Shown here: positions 40,819 through 49,868 of the stretch, in pieces
Layout: each line of letters begins with the position of its first letter
Position numbering within the stretch: the stretch's first letter is position 1
From: Chlamydiales bacterium
Lineage (GTDB): Bacteria > Chlamydiota > Chlamydiia > Chlamydiales > JACKPQ01
Assembly: GCA_024233455.1 (NCBI GenBank)
Contig: JACKPP010000001.1
Coordinates: 1 to 64,000 of the forward strand
Direction of reading: 5' to 3'
DNA: 64,000 bases
Notes under the pieces: generated by a model
The model's input: only the letters and a program-made list of their open reading frames with translations
What the model was told of the DNA's origin: nothing
The model's database searches: none
Position numbers and translations under genes: made by a program

Positions 40819-42720
40819 ATGCGCCGATCTATTGCTTATGTTGAACCAGCTTATGCCATTGCCGGTGAACGCGGCACCTGGAAGTTTATTTACACCACAG
40901 CCAACAACTTGCCAAGCGGCACTAAGTGTAAATTCGACTTAATGACCAAGGGACGCGATATTGAGTGGGAGACCCCGCAAACGAATTTAAAAAAGAAAAG
41001 CAATGTCATTTGGATGGAGCTGCCCAACGGTAAAAGCGTTGCTGCTGAAGCTATCAATCCAAGTGGTTCCTACACGCCGTATTTTGAGTTTACCATCCCC
41101 GAAGAAATTAAGGGTGGAGAAAGCATTGCGATTTTTATGGGAAGTCCAGAAGAGCCCCTAAAAAATGGAACGCTCGCTCAGCAGTATGTTTTCAGACGTC
41201 GCCCTTTTCATCTTTTTATCGATCCCAAAGGCAAGGGAAATTATAAGGAGCCTGAAGCCTTTACTGTGGATGTGCGCGGTGGACCTCTTCACTCTCTTCG
41301 AGTGATTGCTCCTTCTGTCGTCTCCAAAAACCAACGCTTTGACATCATCGTAAGATTTGAAGACTGCTATGGTAATTTAACCTCTAATGCTCCCGAAGGT
41401 ACGTTGATTGAGCTGAGCTATAATCAGCTCCGCGAGAATCTAAACTGGAAGTTATTTGTTCCAGAAACTGGGTTTATTGCCTTGCCTAACTTGTATTTCA
41501 ATGATGCTGGTTTGTACCGCTTGAGGCTTGTCAATACCATGGATAAGCAAGAGTACTATTCTGCACCAATCAAGTGTTTTGAAAATGATGTTCCTGGTCT
41601 TTTTTGGGGCACTTTTCACGGAGAGTCAACTCGCGTAGATTCTGCTGAAAACATCGAAACAGCTTTGCGGCATTTTCGCGATGATCAAGCGATGCAATTT
41701 TACGGCACATCCTGCTTTGATACCGACGAAGAAACTCCCAATGACCTTTGGAAACTGATTTGTAATCACGTCGCCGAGTTTAATGAAGAAGACCGCTTCG
41801 TGACTTATCCAGGCTTTCAATGGCAAGGTGCCAAGGGATCTGAGGGTATGCGCCAGATTGTCCACCTCAAGGATGGTAAACCCCTTTTGCGCAGTAAAGA
41901 TGCTAAGAGTAATCAACTCAAAAAAATTTACAAGTCGTACACTTCTAAAGATCTGATCGCCATACCCTCTTTCACTATGGCTAAGGGATTTCACTACGAT
42001 TTTAGTGAACACAGCGCTGAAAGAGAGCCTGTGGTCGAAATTTACAACAGCTGGGGTTGCTCTGAATGCACCGCCAAGGAAAATAATCCTCGCCCCATTA
42101 AGTCTCTTGGCAAGAAGGGAATTGAAGAAACTGCCGAAGGCTCAGTCCGAGCAGCACTTAACCGTGGCTGTCGTTTTGGCTTTGTCGCCGGAGGCCTAGA
42201 TGATCGAGGAATCTACACTGACCTGTTTAAAAGCGATCAAGTGCAGTATAGCCCAGGTCTGACAGCAATTATGGCCGGCGCCCATGCCAGAGATAGCTTT
42301 GCCTCATCCTTGCAACGCAAGGCCTGCTATGCTACAACAGGTGCTCGCATGATTTTAGGCCTGCAAATTGCCGGAAAAATCATGGGGTCAGAACTTTCCT
42401 CAGAATCAAAACCAGGCCTTCTTTTTAATAGACATATTACCGGCTACGTTGCTGGGACAGCGCCTATCCAAGAAATTTTAATTATCCGCAATGGTGAAAT
42501 TTTCCATAGTTACCATCCTCATGAGATGGCTTTTGATTTTGAACTTGATGACAGCGAGCCATTGGAAAATGTTGCTATTGCAGCGCCGGATGATAAACCT
42601 TCTTTTGTCTACTATTATATGCGGGTAATCCAGGAAGATGGACATGTTGGTTGGGCATCACCGATTTGGGTTGACTTAGTCCCTATGCCGAACCAGGCCA
42701 AAAAACCTAAGAAGAAATGA
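40819..42720 (+). CDS. DUF3604 family protein
   Basis: A 633-residue protein with an N-terminal beta-sandwich region (Ig-like, about residues 100-250). A PHP-like part follows, beginning G-L-F-W-G-T-F-H-G-E-S and continuing Y-P-G-F-Q-W-Q-G, E-I-Y-N-S-W-G-C-S-E-C and F-G-F-V-A-G-G-L-D-D-R-G. These match DUF3604, a family of unknown activity related to metal-dependent phosphoesterases. A homologous large protein appears to follow the corC region in Chlamydia. AGGA lies 8 bases before ATG 40819. No signal peptide is evident. Confidence 0.75.
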   Translation: MRRSIAYVEPAYAIAGERGTWKFIYTTANNLPSGTKCKFDLMTKGRDIEWETPQTNLKKKSNVIWMELPNGKSVAAEAINPSGSYTPYFEFTIPEEIKGGESIAIFMGSPEEPLKNGTLAQQYVFRRRPFHLFIDPKGKGNYKEPEAFTVDVRGGPLHSLRVIAPSVVSKNQRFDIIVRFEDCYGNLTSNAPEGTLIELSYNQLRENLNWKLFVPETGFIALPNLYFNDAGLYRLRLVNTMDKQEYYSAPIKCFENDVPGLFWGTFHGESTRVDSAENIETALRHFRDDQAMQFYGTSCFDTDEETPNDLWKLICNHVAEFNEEDRFVTYPGFQWQGAKGSEGMRQIVHLKDGKPLLRSKDAKSNQLKKIYKSYTSKDLIAIPSFTMAKGFHYDFSEHSAEREPVVEIYNSWGCSECTAKENNPRPIKSLGKKGIEETAEGSVRAALNRGCRFGFVAGGLDDRGIYTDLFKSDQVQYSPGLTAIMAGAHARDSFASSLQRKACYATTGARMILGLQIAGKIMGSELSSESKPGLLFNRHITGYVAGTAPIQEILIIRNGEIFHSYHPHEMAFDFELDDSEPLENVAIAAPDDKPSFVYYYMRVIQEDGHVGWASPIWVDLVPMPNQAKKPKKK

Positions 42721-42866
42721 CTTTTCTGATTGCATTCGGGATTATTCTAATCTGCGTTATTGGATTATCCATTGGCAAGTTAATCACCGGCAAAAATAAG
42801 CTACATTGTAAACGCTGCGGAAAACCTGAAGAAGGATGTTCCACATGTGGCAAAAAGCGATCTTAG
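42717..42866 (+). CDS. Small membrane protein with four cysteines (NqrM-like)
   Basis: Forty-nine residues overlapping the DUF3604 stop by 4 bases. A hydrophobic span (about residues 3-22, ending G-L-S-I-G-K) is followed by C-K-R-C-G-K and C-S-T-C-G-K. One span plus four Cys near a basic tail resembles NqrM, which delivers iron to the Na+-NQR complex found in Chlamydiae. The Cys spacing (CxxC twice) also fits a zinc ribbon. Too short for firm assignment. Confidence 0.5.
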   Translation: MTFLIAFGIILICVIGLSIGKLITGKNKLHCKRCGKPEEGCSTCGKKRS

Positions 42867-42867
42867 C

Positions 42868-43632
42868 TTAGCTGTGATATTTTTTTAGAAAGGCTTCTTG
42901 TGTTAAGTGCCTTTCGTCTCTTGGAAGCATCTCTAGGACGCAAGCGCGATAGCTGTTCATTTGAAAGGCTTTTTTGTCCTGCTCATGACGAATTGGAATA
43001 GCTAAAATGCTTAGTAATCCCTTAGGGCTCTTATTCGATTCTCTAATTTCTTCTCTTTTTAAATAGGCTCGCGCATAATCAGCAGCCCGTTCCATAAGCT
43101 CCGGATTTTGTTTTACTGTTGCAAAAGTCAAAGTACTATTGACATCTAGCCATGGCTGAAAATCAACTTTCTCTAATTTATTGACCACGGCCCTATATTG
43201 ATCTTGTATTTCCGGATGCTCATGGTAGATTTTGGCAATTTTTATCAGAGTATCAAATTTGTCAAGCTTACCTTTTTGACCCTCATAAACCTTCACTTCT
43301 CTTTTGGCTACTTCCACAAAATTCAGGTCTTCTTGGCTACTACAATAAAAAATACTCTTCAGGCATTGGCACAAACTGTTCCAGCAAGCACTAACACACT
43401 CACCAATGTAAGAACAACACGATGGTTCAGAATCTGGTTTAGCACTTGGTGGGGAAACTTTGTCCCTGGATTGTTCGCCATTGGGTTTAGCTGCCGTTAA
43501 TGGAGACATAATCGTAGAGGCCGTCATATCCCCCATAGGCAAACGCCTAGGGGCTGGTCGCAAGGGCCCCGAATGCAACGGAGGGAGCGTACCAGGATGG
43601 CAAAATGCCGAAGCGCACACTCCTTTAACCAT
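42868..43632 (-). CDS. Unrecognised protein with a cysteine-rich segment
   Basis: About 254 residues without a recognised family. A Pro/Ser-rich N-terminus (about residues 1-70) leads to a Cys-rich hydrophobic segment (about 71-98, seven Cys, with several paired or spaced C-x-x-C or C-x-C). A helical C-terminal half of about 150 residues follows. The Cys-rich stretch could be a membrane-associated or S-acylated patch. GGGAG stands 8 bases before ATG 43632; a later start at about 43527-43536 is possible. It is convergent with the gene at 42717. Effector status is only a guess. Confidence 0.55.
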   Translation of the reverse strand: MVKGVCASAFCHPGTLPPLHSGPLRPAPRRLPMGDMTASTIMSPLTAAKPNGEQSRDKVSPPSAKPDSEPSCCSYIGECVSACWNSLCQCLKSIFYCSSQEDLNFVEVAKREVKVYEGQKGKLDKFDTLIKIAKIYHEHPEIQDQYRAVVNKLEKVDFQPWLDVNSTLTFATVKQNPELMERAADYARAYLKREEIRESNKSPKGLLSILAIPIRHEQDKKAFQMNSYRACVLEMLPRDERHLTQEAFLKKYHS

Positions 43633-43837
43633 CAATAAACTCCCATCTTTACGCGATAGAATACCTGAAAATTCTATTTAGCTCAAGCTAGCTCCAGAGC
43701 GAGCACACTAAGAAATCAGCAGATCAATCCACTGCAGGAGTTTTTATTGGTGCTTGTGGCGTATTACAATGGGCTTGTAACCTGCTAGAAGAGAAACAAG
43801 GTTGTATCAAGTCTATAAAATAAGCTAGAATGACGGA

Positions 43838-44431
43838 ATGATAATCCTTGGATCAAGCTCGCCCAGAAGGCGTGAAATTTTAAGTCATTACAACATCCCT
43901 TTTTCAGTAGCACCGCCACCTTTTGATGAACGCAGTTTTGTTTTTGAAGGCGATCCTGAAGTCTACGTGCAACGCTTAGCTGAAGAAAAAGGAGCCTCAA
44001 TAGCCCCAGAATTTGATCAGTCAGAGATTATTCTCACCGCAGATACTGTGGTGGTAAAAGATGGTCAAATTTTCTCCAAACCGCAAAACTTAGAGGAAGC
44101 TTTTAGCATGCTATTTGAACTGGCTGGTAAGACACATGTTGTGCATAGCGGTATTTCAGTCAGACGCGGGCCTACGGTTTATAGTGCTGTTGAATCGACG
44201 GAAGTGACTTTCTGTCCCTTAACGGAGGCTCAAATTCGCAAGTTCCATACTGCAATTGACCCGACCGATAAGGCTGGAGCCTACGCTATCCAGGGCAGTG
44301 GTGGCCTTTTGATAAAAAAAATCCATGGTAACTACGATAATGTGATGGGGCTTCCTATGCAAACAGTGGCTAAACTTTTAAAAAATGTTGGAATTGATCT
44401 ATGGGACTACGTTTCCTCTTCCTCACTCTAG
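43838..44431 (+). CDS. maf: Maf-family nucleoside triphosphate pyrophosphatase
   Basis: A 197-residue Maf protein, normal length. Motifs: L-G-S-S-S-P-R-R-R-E-I-L at the N-terminus, L-T-A-D-T-V-V for metal binding, and D-K-A-G-A-Y-A-I-Q-G near residue 145. It hydrolyses modified or surplus dTTP/UTP-type nucleotides and affects septation in some bacteria. The 3' end overlaps the HEAT-repeat gene by 31 bases. The order maf-HEAT-lptD is conserved in Chlamydia. Confidence 0.92.
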   Translation: MIILGSSSPRRREILSHYNIPFSVAPPPFDERSFVFEGDPEVYVQRLAEEKGASIAPEFDQSEIILTADTVVVKDGQIFSKPQNLEEAFSMLFELAGKTHVVHSGISVRRGPTVYSAVESTEVTFCPLTEAQIRKFHTAIDPTDKAGAYAIQGSGGLLIKKIHGNYDNVMGLPMQTVAKLLKNVGIDLWDYVSSSSL

Positions 44432-46059
44432 CGCCACTTGCTCTTTTGGCATCAGAGCAAATGCTCTACCTGGTCCAGTCAGGTGATGTGCAAAAAGGGA
44501 TTGAGATGTATTTGAATGGTAAAAAAGAAGATGAAAACCACGATTTTGAAATCCTAGAACAGATGGGGCACATTTTGCTAGAGCAAGGCTCCAATTCCAG
44601 TGACCCCGAAATCCAATTGCTTAGCATCTATGGCTGCGGCATAGCAGGCAAAGCTGATACTCTTTCTATTTTTGAGCGAGGAGTGTTAAGCGCTAACCCC
44701 CTAACGCAAATGGCTGCCATTCAATTTTTAGGCAAGCTTGATGACGATCGCAGCTCTAGCATTCTGGCCCATGCCTTTAATAGTCAATTTCTGGGCGCGC
44801 GCCTAGAGGCGGCCTACTATTTAGCCCAGAGGAAAAACCCGCTAGCCACGCAGCAATTAGAAGCGCTGATGTTAAAGTTACCACCCTTTTTCCGCGTTTA
44901 TTTCCCCGAATTCTACGCTTTGATAGGCACCCCTAAAGCAGTCAGTCTGCTGCGGGGTTTGATGAATGACCCCGAGCTGAACGTGCGTAGTGCTGCAATG
45001 TTGAGCGCCGCAGATTTTGGACGAGATGATCTATTGGGTTATATGCGCGCTGCTGCCACTCATAAAAATCCTGCCGAGCAAGAAGTAAGTGCTATTGCCC
45101 TAGGAAGGCTTGGAGACACCCACTCCAAAGACACACTTAAGAAAATGCTGAAATCTCCCTATGACAATGTCAAGTTAGCAGCAATGCGCAGCCTGGCCAT
45201 GCTTGGCGAAACTAACATTTGCGAGTCTATCACCGAACTGGCCAAGAGCGGTGACCTTTTTGCAATTTTAGCGCTCGGTGCATTTCCAGAGGCAGCCGAT
45301 ACTCTAAAACAGTTTCTGCAGTCTGACAACCGCGATCAAAAACTCAATGCAGCTTTAGCTTTGCTCCAGCTTAAAGATCCCGACTGTACATTATCCATTG
45401 CTGAGCTTTTAACTGCTCGCCCTCTTGAATGTGCCTGCCAACCTATCTTTTCAACTGGTAAAGCCCAATCGGCCTGGCGTTTTGCGCCCGCATCAGAACG
45501 CTATGCCAAACTCACCCAAACCGATATCATCGCCATCACCTTGAACCTAAAGGAGCGCATCCTCCAATCAACCATAGAACTTCCGGAGCAAAATTTTTTG
45601 CAGATAGCCGACATCATTCTTAATTGCCGAGTCATTCCTCTGATCCCTTCGCTAGTGCATCTTTTAGAAAATAAAAAAAACGAAGGAGCAATCCAACTGC
45701 TGAAAAAACACACCAACGCCATAGGTTCTCCCCTCATACGTGGCTATTGCAATTTGGTTCTTTTCCGTCTAGGAGAAGAAGGTCCCTATGAGCAGCAAGT
45801 CGTCCTAGAAACCTTACGACTAAAAGACACCGAGCTAATTCGATTTCGCCCGGCAACGCCTAAAACTGGGCAGTCAAATAACTACTCCCCTTTTACCCTT
45901 ACACCCGAAGAAACTTCCCGTCTCTTAATCGACTCCTACCAAACCTTGAGCATGCGCCATGACTCCAAAAGCATCGACATTCTTTTGCGGGCAATAAGCG
46001 ATGGTAATCCCAAAAACCGCTATGCCCTAGCTGGACTCTTGCTCAAGGCCCTGGAATAA
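44401..46059 (+). CDS. HEAT-repeat protein, probably exported
   Basis: A 552-residue protein with an N-terminal signal-like stretch (L-R-F-L-F-L-T-L-A-P-L-A-L-L-A-S). About ten HEAT-like helical pairs follow, e.g. P-L-T-Q-M-A-A-I-Q-F-L-G-K-L-D-D-D and V-S-A-I-A-L-G-R-L-G-D. Function is unknown. Position between maf and lptD in Chlamydiae suggests a role near envelope assembly, but that is only context. The ATG lies inside maf; the gene ends 16 bases before lptD. Confidence 0.75.
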   Translation: MGLRFLFLTLAPLALLASEQMLYLVQSGDVQKGIEMYLNGKKEDENHDFEILEQMGHILLEQGSNSSDPEIQLLSIYGCGIAGKADTLSIFERGVLSANPLTQMAAIQFLGKLDDDRSSSILAHAFNSQFLGARLEAAYYLAQRKNPLATQQLEALMLKLPPFFRVYFPEFYALIGTPKAVSLLRGLMNDPELNVRSAAMLSAADFGRDDLLGYMRAAATHKNPAEQEVSAIALGRLGDTHSKDTLKKMLKSPYDNVKLAAMRSLAMLGETNICESITELAKSGDLFAILALGAFPEAADTLKQFLQSDNRDQKLNAALALLQLKDPDCTLSIAELLTARPLECACQPIFSTGKAQSAWRFAPASERYAKLTQTDIIAITLNLKERILQSTIELPEQNFLQIADIILNCRVIPLIPSLVHLLENKKNEGAIQLLKKHTNAIGSPLIRGYCNLVLFRLGEEGPYEQQVVLETLRLKDTELIRFRPATPKTGQSNNYSPFTLTPEETSRLLIDSYQTLSMRHDSKSIDILLRAISDGNPKNRYALAGLLLKALE

Positions 46060-46075
46060 TGGTATAGTGGGTAGC

Positions 46076-48136
46076 ATGCGTGCTATTGCCCTTCTCTTTT
46101 TGGTCTCTTCTGTCTTTGCCAAAGAGGTCACCGTTGATCTTCTAGATCCTATTTATCAAGATGGTGTCATGACTACCGATAGCGGAGGCGTTGCCCTAGG
46201 AAAAAATATGCGCATTCAAGCGCGTCATATTCAATACGACACTCAAAAACACACTCTCTTGGCTGAAGGTGACCTATTAGTTGAATATGAAAAACGCTTT
46301 TTTGTCGGCCAAAAATTTGAGTACAATTTTTTAACTAAAACGGGAACAGTTTATGATGGCACCACTTTTGTAGATCTCTGGTTTTTAGGCGGGAAAAAAA
46401 TTCTCCTTCAAAAGGATAGATCGTTAGAAATTCAAGATGCCTACATCACAACCAGTGACAACAAAGAACGGGACTGGGACATCTATTCCCATAGTGCCAA
46501 AATTACACCCGATTCCTATCTAGACGCCCAAAATCCCAAATTCCGCTTTCTAGGCGCTCCTATTTTAATCCTACCTTCATTGAAAAGCGATCTCAAATGG
46601 CGTCCTGAAAGTCCTGTGAGCTATCAAGCCGGATGGATCAAAGGTCAAGGACCCCGGATTTCGGCCAAATACCGCTTTTACTCCTGGGAAGATTTCAATT
46701 TTTTCTCTCGGTTAGAGGTCCGGCCCGATTTTCAAAAACTTGGCCTTACCGGCGTATTGGAAGCAGACTACCAAGCCAAAGACCACTCTCTGCAATTCAC
46801 TTCCAAAAACTACGCGGGTAAAGACACGTTTTTCAATGACACCATTCCCGGGAAAGAAAGCTTTAGATTCCGCGTGCAAGGTCTTTGGAGAGCTGAGAGC
46901 AAAGAAAAAAACAACACCTTTAACGCCAGTTGGGACTGGTTCGATGACAAAAACCTGCCTCTTACCTTTGAAGGGGAAAAATTTGAACATAACAAAGCCA
47001 AAGAAACCGAGCTTTTACTAAGACGCATTGGTGAAAAGACGATTTCCGGATTCTATTTTCGTCCTCGTATCAATACTTTTCAGGGCTTTAACCAGCAACT
47101 CCCTTCTCTAAACTTATCGCTTCATCCTTTTGAAATTGGCAACTCTGGGGTGATAATGGAAAACCACTCTCGCGCTGCCTACCTTAACTACGTCTACTCC
47201 GACGACATCGATGGCCTCATTCCCGACTTCCGCTCTGGCCGCTTAGAAATGGAGCACAATCTCTACCGCGCCTTTAGAAATAGGGCTTTTACCTTTACGC
47301 CTCTTGCCGGTTTTGCTGGAATATTCTACACCAATAGCCCGAAACTTGGAGCTGTGGGACAAGCCGTTTTTCGCTACGAGGGACTGCTAGACTCTAAAAT
47401 CAGTCGCAGCTACTCAAACTACAAGCATCAAATTGAGCCTTACTTCCACTACCATGGACTGACATTTCCAACCATACACGTCGATGACGCTTTCATCTAC
47501 AGCATTGCCGACGGCTATAACCGCCTTAACACCTTAAGACCTGGTATAAAAAACTCCCTTTTTCTACCTGGCCAGCTCATGCCTACCTTTTCAGCAGACC
47601 TCTATTCCTACGCCTTCTTCGGTGATAAAACCTACAAACTTCTCATGCCCAAAACTTACCTAGACATCCTTTGCAACCTCTCCAACCTGACACTTGGCGC
47701 TCATGGCACCTGGAATTTTGAAGAATCCGTTCTAGACACATCCAACCTCTTCCTACTTTGGACTCTCAACTCCAATTTTGCCACCTACTTTGAATTTCGC
47801 CATCGGAGCAAATACGACTGGCGTAAAGATCAGCGCCTCAACTTTATCTTAGATGTGACTCGCTCCATCGATGAAATGCTAGAATCCCCTCTTTCTGATG
47901 GACGCAATACTTTTCTGACTAGATTGCAATTCAAACTCCATCCTGAGTGGATTTTGCGCGTGCGCACTCATATGGGCTGGGGGCGAAAAGATGAGCCCTC
48001 CTACAGCGAGGGCATGGTCGACCTTCTGCATATGGTCACCTCCTCATGGAAGCTCCGCACCTCCTTTGGCTGGACGGTGCGCACCAAGGGCTTTACTGGC
48101 TTTAATGGAGCGCTCAACCTAACTAACCACTTTTAA
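46076..48136 (+). CDS. lptD: LPS-assembly protein LptD
   Basis: About 686 residues. A signal peptide (about 15 residues, V-S-S-V-F-A-K) precedes an OstA/LptA-like jellyroll (A-R-H-I-Q-Y-D-T, L-L-A-E-G-D-L-L-V-E-Y-E, G-K-K-I-L-L-Q). The rest is a beta-barrel ending N-L-T-N-H-F with a C-terminal Phe. The segment A-P-I-L-I-L-P-S-L-K matches the conserved P-[YF]-x-x-x-P element of LptD. It inserts lipopolysaccharide into the outer leaflet. It is smaller than E. coli LptD (784). I chose ATG 46076 over a GTG 9 bases upstream. Confidence 0.85.
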   Translation: MRAIALLFLVSSVFAKEVTVDLLDPIYQDGVMTTDSGGVALGKNMRIQARHIQYDTQKHTLLAEGDLLVEYEKRFFVGQKFEYNFLTKTGTVYDGTTFVDLWFLGGKKILLQKDRSLEIQDAYITTSDNKERDWDIYSHSAKITPDSYLDAQNPKFRFLGAPILILPSLKSDLKWRPESPVSYQAGWIKGQGPRISAKYRFYSWEDFNFFSRLEVRPDFQKLGLTGVLEADYQAKDHSLQFTSKNYAGKDTFFNDTIPGKESFRFRVQGLWRAESKEKNNTFNASWDWFDDKNLPLTFEGEKFEHNKAKETELLLRRIGEKTISGFYFRPRINTFQGFNQQLPSLNLSLHPFEIGNSGVIMENHSRAAYLNYVYSDDIDGLIPDFRSGRLEMEHNLYRAFRNRAFTFTPLAGFAGIFYTNSPKLGAVGQAVFRYEGLLDSKISRSYSNYKHQIEPYFHYHGLTFPTIHVDDAFIYSIADGYNRLNTLRPGIKNSLFLPGQLMPTFSADLYSYAFFGDKTYKLLMPKTYLDILCNLSNLTLGAHGTWNFEESVLDTSNLFLLWTLNSNFATYFEFRHRSKYDWRKDQRLNFILDVTRSIDEMLESPLSDGRNTFLTRLQFKLHPEWILRVRTHMGWGRKDEPSYSEGMVDLLHMVTSSWKLRTSFGWTVRTKGFTGFNGALNLTNHF

Positions 48137-48239
48137 TTTATTAAAATATAAATACTTGTGACTTTTGTAACCATAGTTGCCATTTCTTGTTGTTTTTCTG
48201 GCATGCTGGATAGCAGAAAGAAAATAAAGAAAAAGCCCT

Positions 48240-48587
48240 ATGTATCAACGTTTTTTTAGCGCACCCCAGCAAAGTTACTTTTTGTTTGGCCCACGAGGAA
48301 CAGGCAAGTCCACCTGGCTCAGAAAACAATATCCGAAAGCATTGGTAAAAAATTTGAAAATTCGGATGCTGCCCATCGTTAATGACGCTCCTGAGCCCAA
48401 AGAAATTTTACGCGCTTATGCTGGCATCTACCCGAAAGAAGAAGTCCAAATGAAGGACTTTCCCATGGCAACTCCCATCTTGTTATATCGTGGAAAACAG
48501 CGTTACCGTGAAAAAAACATTCTTTGCTGGCCTGTCGAAGATTTTTTAAAAAGTATCGATCCCAGATCGCCTTTCCCCGAGACGTAA
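48240..48587 (+). pseudogene. Internally deleted AAA (DUF4143-type) ATPase
   Basis: The 115-residue frame keeps the N-terminal Y-F-L-F-G-P-R-G-T-G-K-S-T-W-L (Walker A), then jumps to E-I-L-R-A-Y-A-G-I-Y-x-K-E-E-V-Q from the middle of the family. It ends with I-L-L-Y-R-G-K-Q-R-Y, then C-W-P-V-E-D-F-L from the C-terminus. The family norm is about 380 residues, so most of the ATPase core, including Walker B, has been deleted. It is a remnant. Confidence 0.75.
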
Positions 48588-48610
48588 TAACCTGAGTTGT
48601 GGTTAATAAC

Positions 48611-48931
48611 CTAAGACACAAGTTTAGCCAGAACGCTTGCTGATTCAGCATGTCTAAATGCGCGTTCGGCATCCCTAAAATTCGAAGCCCCAAAAAGTGC
48701 TGTAAAGTTGGATCTTGTGATTCTGTGGGAGACTGTGACCCAAGTGTCTTCTGGGTTTGTACTAGAAGCTTCGATGATGACCCTATCGCCGCTCACCTTT
48801 ACTCCAATCTGTACTGGGCCCTTGGGAATGGCTAAAAAACCCAATCCTACAGATAAGGGTAAACCTCCTTCAAAAGTCCTTTGTAAACTAGGTTTTGTTA
48901 ATAAATAAGTTTCGTTTCCAGATATAGACAC
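48611..48931 (-). CDS. Unrecognised small protein
   Basis: A 106-residue protein of unknown family with a glycine-rich N-terminal part (G-G-L-P-L-S-V-G-L-G-F) and a beta-rich middle (V-Q-I-G-V-K-V-S-G-D-R-V-I-I-E-A-S). A strong AAGGAGG lies 6 bases before the GTG start at 48931, which supports it being a real gene. The 3' end lies within DNA matching one terminus of the MITE at 33963. It has no signal peptide or membrane span. Confidence 0.55.
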   Translation of the reverse strand: MSISGNETYLLTKPSLQRTFEGGLPLSVGLGFLAIPKGPVQIGVKVSGDRVIIEASSTNPEDTWVTVSHRITRSNFTALFGASNFRDAERAFRHAESASVLAKLVS

Positions 48932-49038
48932 TCAAGCCTCCTTTTGAACTAGCAATACTATACTGAAAAAGGCATGAAATCAAGCAATATCAGAGACAAA
49001 GAAGAAACGTCTTTCATCGGTGTTATAGATTTAGAGGG

Positions 49039-49569
49039 CTATGAACTATACTTTTTCTTGATGCGCTTTAGTTCTGGCTCCATTTCTTTACGCTGCTGTT
49101 TGGTAACGCGATCGACATACAAGACACCGTTTAAATGATCATTTTCGTGAAGCAGGGGTCTTGCCATCCATCCTTCGTGTTCTTCGACAAACACTTGGCC
49201 ATTGATGTCCTGAGCCTCTATGCGTATATGCCAAGGACGCTCAACTTCTGCATATAGGCCGGGAATAGATAAACATCCCTCACCGTGCGACCAGACTCTA
49301 TCGTCTAAGATAGTAATCTTGGGATTGATATAAGGCCTAGGCTCTTCAGTCAGTTTAGGATAACCATCATCGCCCATTTCAGTATAGGTCACCACAAAGA
49401 CGCGAAAGGCAGCCCCAATTTGAGGTGCAGCTAAACCATAGCTCGGATGCGCATTGGTCGTATCGCAAAGATCTTGGACCAACTGTTTTAATTCATCACC
49501 AAAGTCTGTGACCTCTTTGCAACGCTTCCGCAAAATCGGATCGCCGTAATAGCAAAGGTCTTTGATCAT
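49039..49569 (-). CDS. def: Peptide deformylase
   Basis: A 176-residue metalloenzyme that removes the formyl group from nascent proteins. Motif 1 is G-L-A-A-P-Q-I-G, motif 2 is E-G-C-L-S-I-P-G with the metal-binding Cys, and motif 3 is H-E-N-D-H-L-N-G with the two His and catalytic Glu. Length is normal. The start at 49569 overlaps the end of secG by 4 bases; def, secG and tpiA read as a minus-strand operon (tpiA-secG-def). Confidence 0.95.
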   Translation of the reverse strand: MIKDLCYYGDPILRKRCKEVTDFGDELKQLVQDLCDTTNAHPSYGLAAPQIGAAFRVFVVTYTEMGDDGYPKLTEEPRPYINPKITILDDRVWSHGEGCLSIPGLYAEVERPWHIRIEAQDINGQVFVEEHEGWMARPLLHENDHLNGVLYVDRVTKQQRKEMEPELKRIKKKYSS

Positions 49570-49868
49570 GGCTCAAGTGTTTGGTTTTCTTCGATAACCG
49601 GAGTAGGAACCACAACCGTGCGCTTGCGCTGAGCCGCTGAAGTCCATAAAGAGAGCACCACACATAATATCATAAATATGGTAGCCAAGTAGCTAGTCAC
49701 TTTTTTTAGCACGGCAGCTGTAGATGCGCCAAAGAGCGACTCTCCACTATCACCACCAAAAGATGCGCCAAGGCCCATGCTTTTACTTTCCTGGACTAAA
49801 ATCACCATGCACAGCAGCACTGTTGTTAAAATAAAAACAATCAGCGAAAATCCAAATAAAATTCCCAT
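49566..49868 (-). CDS. secG: Protein translocase subunit SecG
   Basis: A 100-residue membrane protein with two spans (about 4-24 and 57-77) separated by S-K-S-M-G-L-G-A-S-F-G-G-D-S, the SecG loop. It assists the SecYEG channel. It overlaps def by 4 bases and abuts tpiA (1-base overlap), so the three genes are co-transcribed. Confidence 0.88.
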   Translation of the reverse strand: MGILFGFSLIVFILTTVLLCMVILVQESKSMGLGASFGGDSGESLFGASTAAVLKKVTSYLATIFMILCVVLSLWTSAAQRKRTVVVPTPVIEENQTLEP

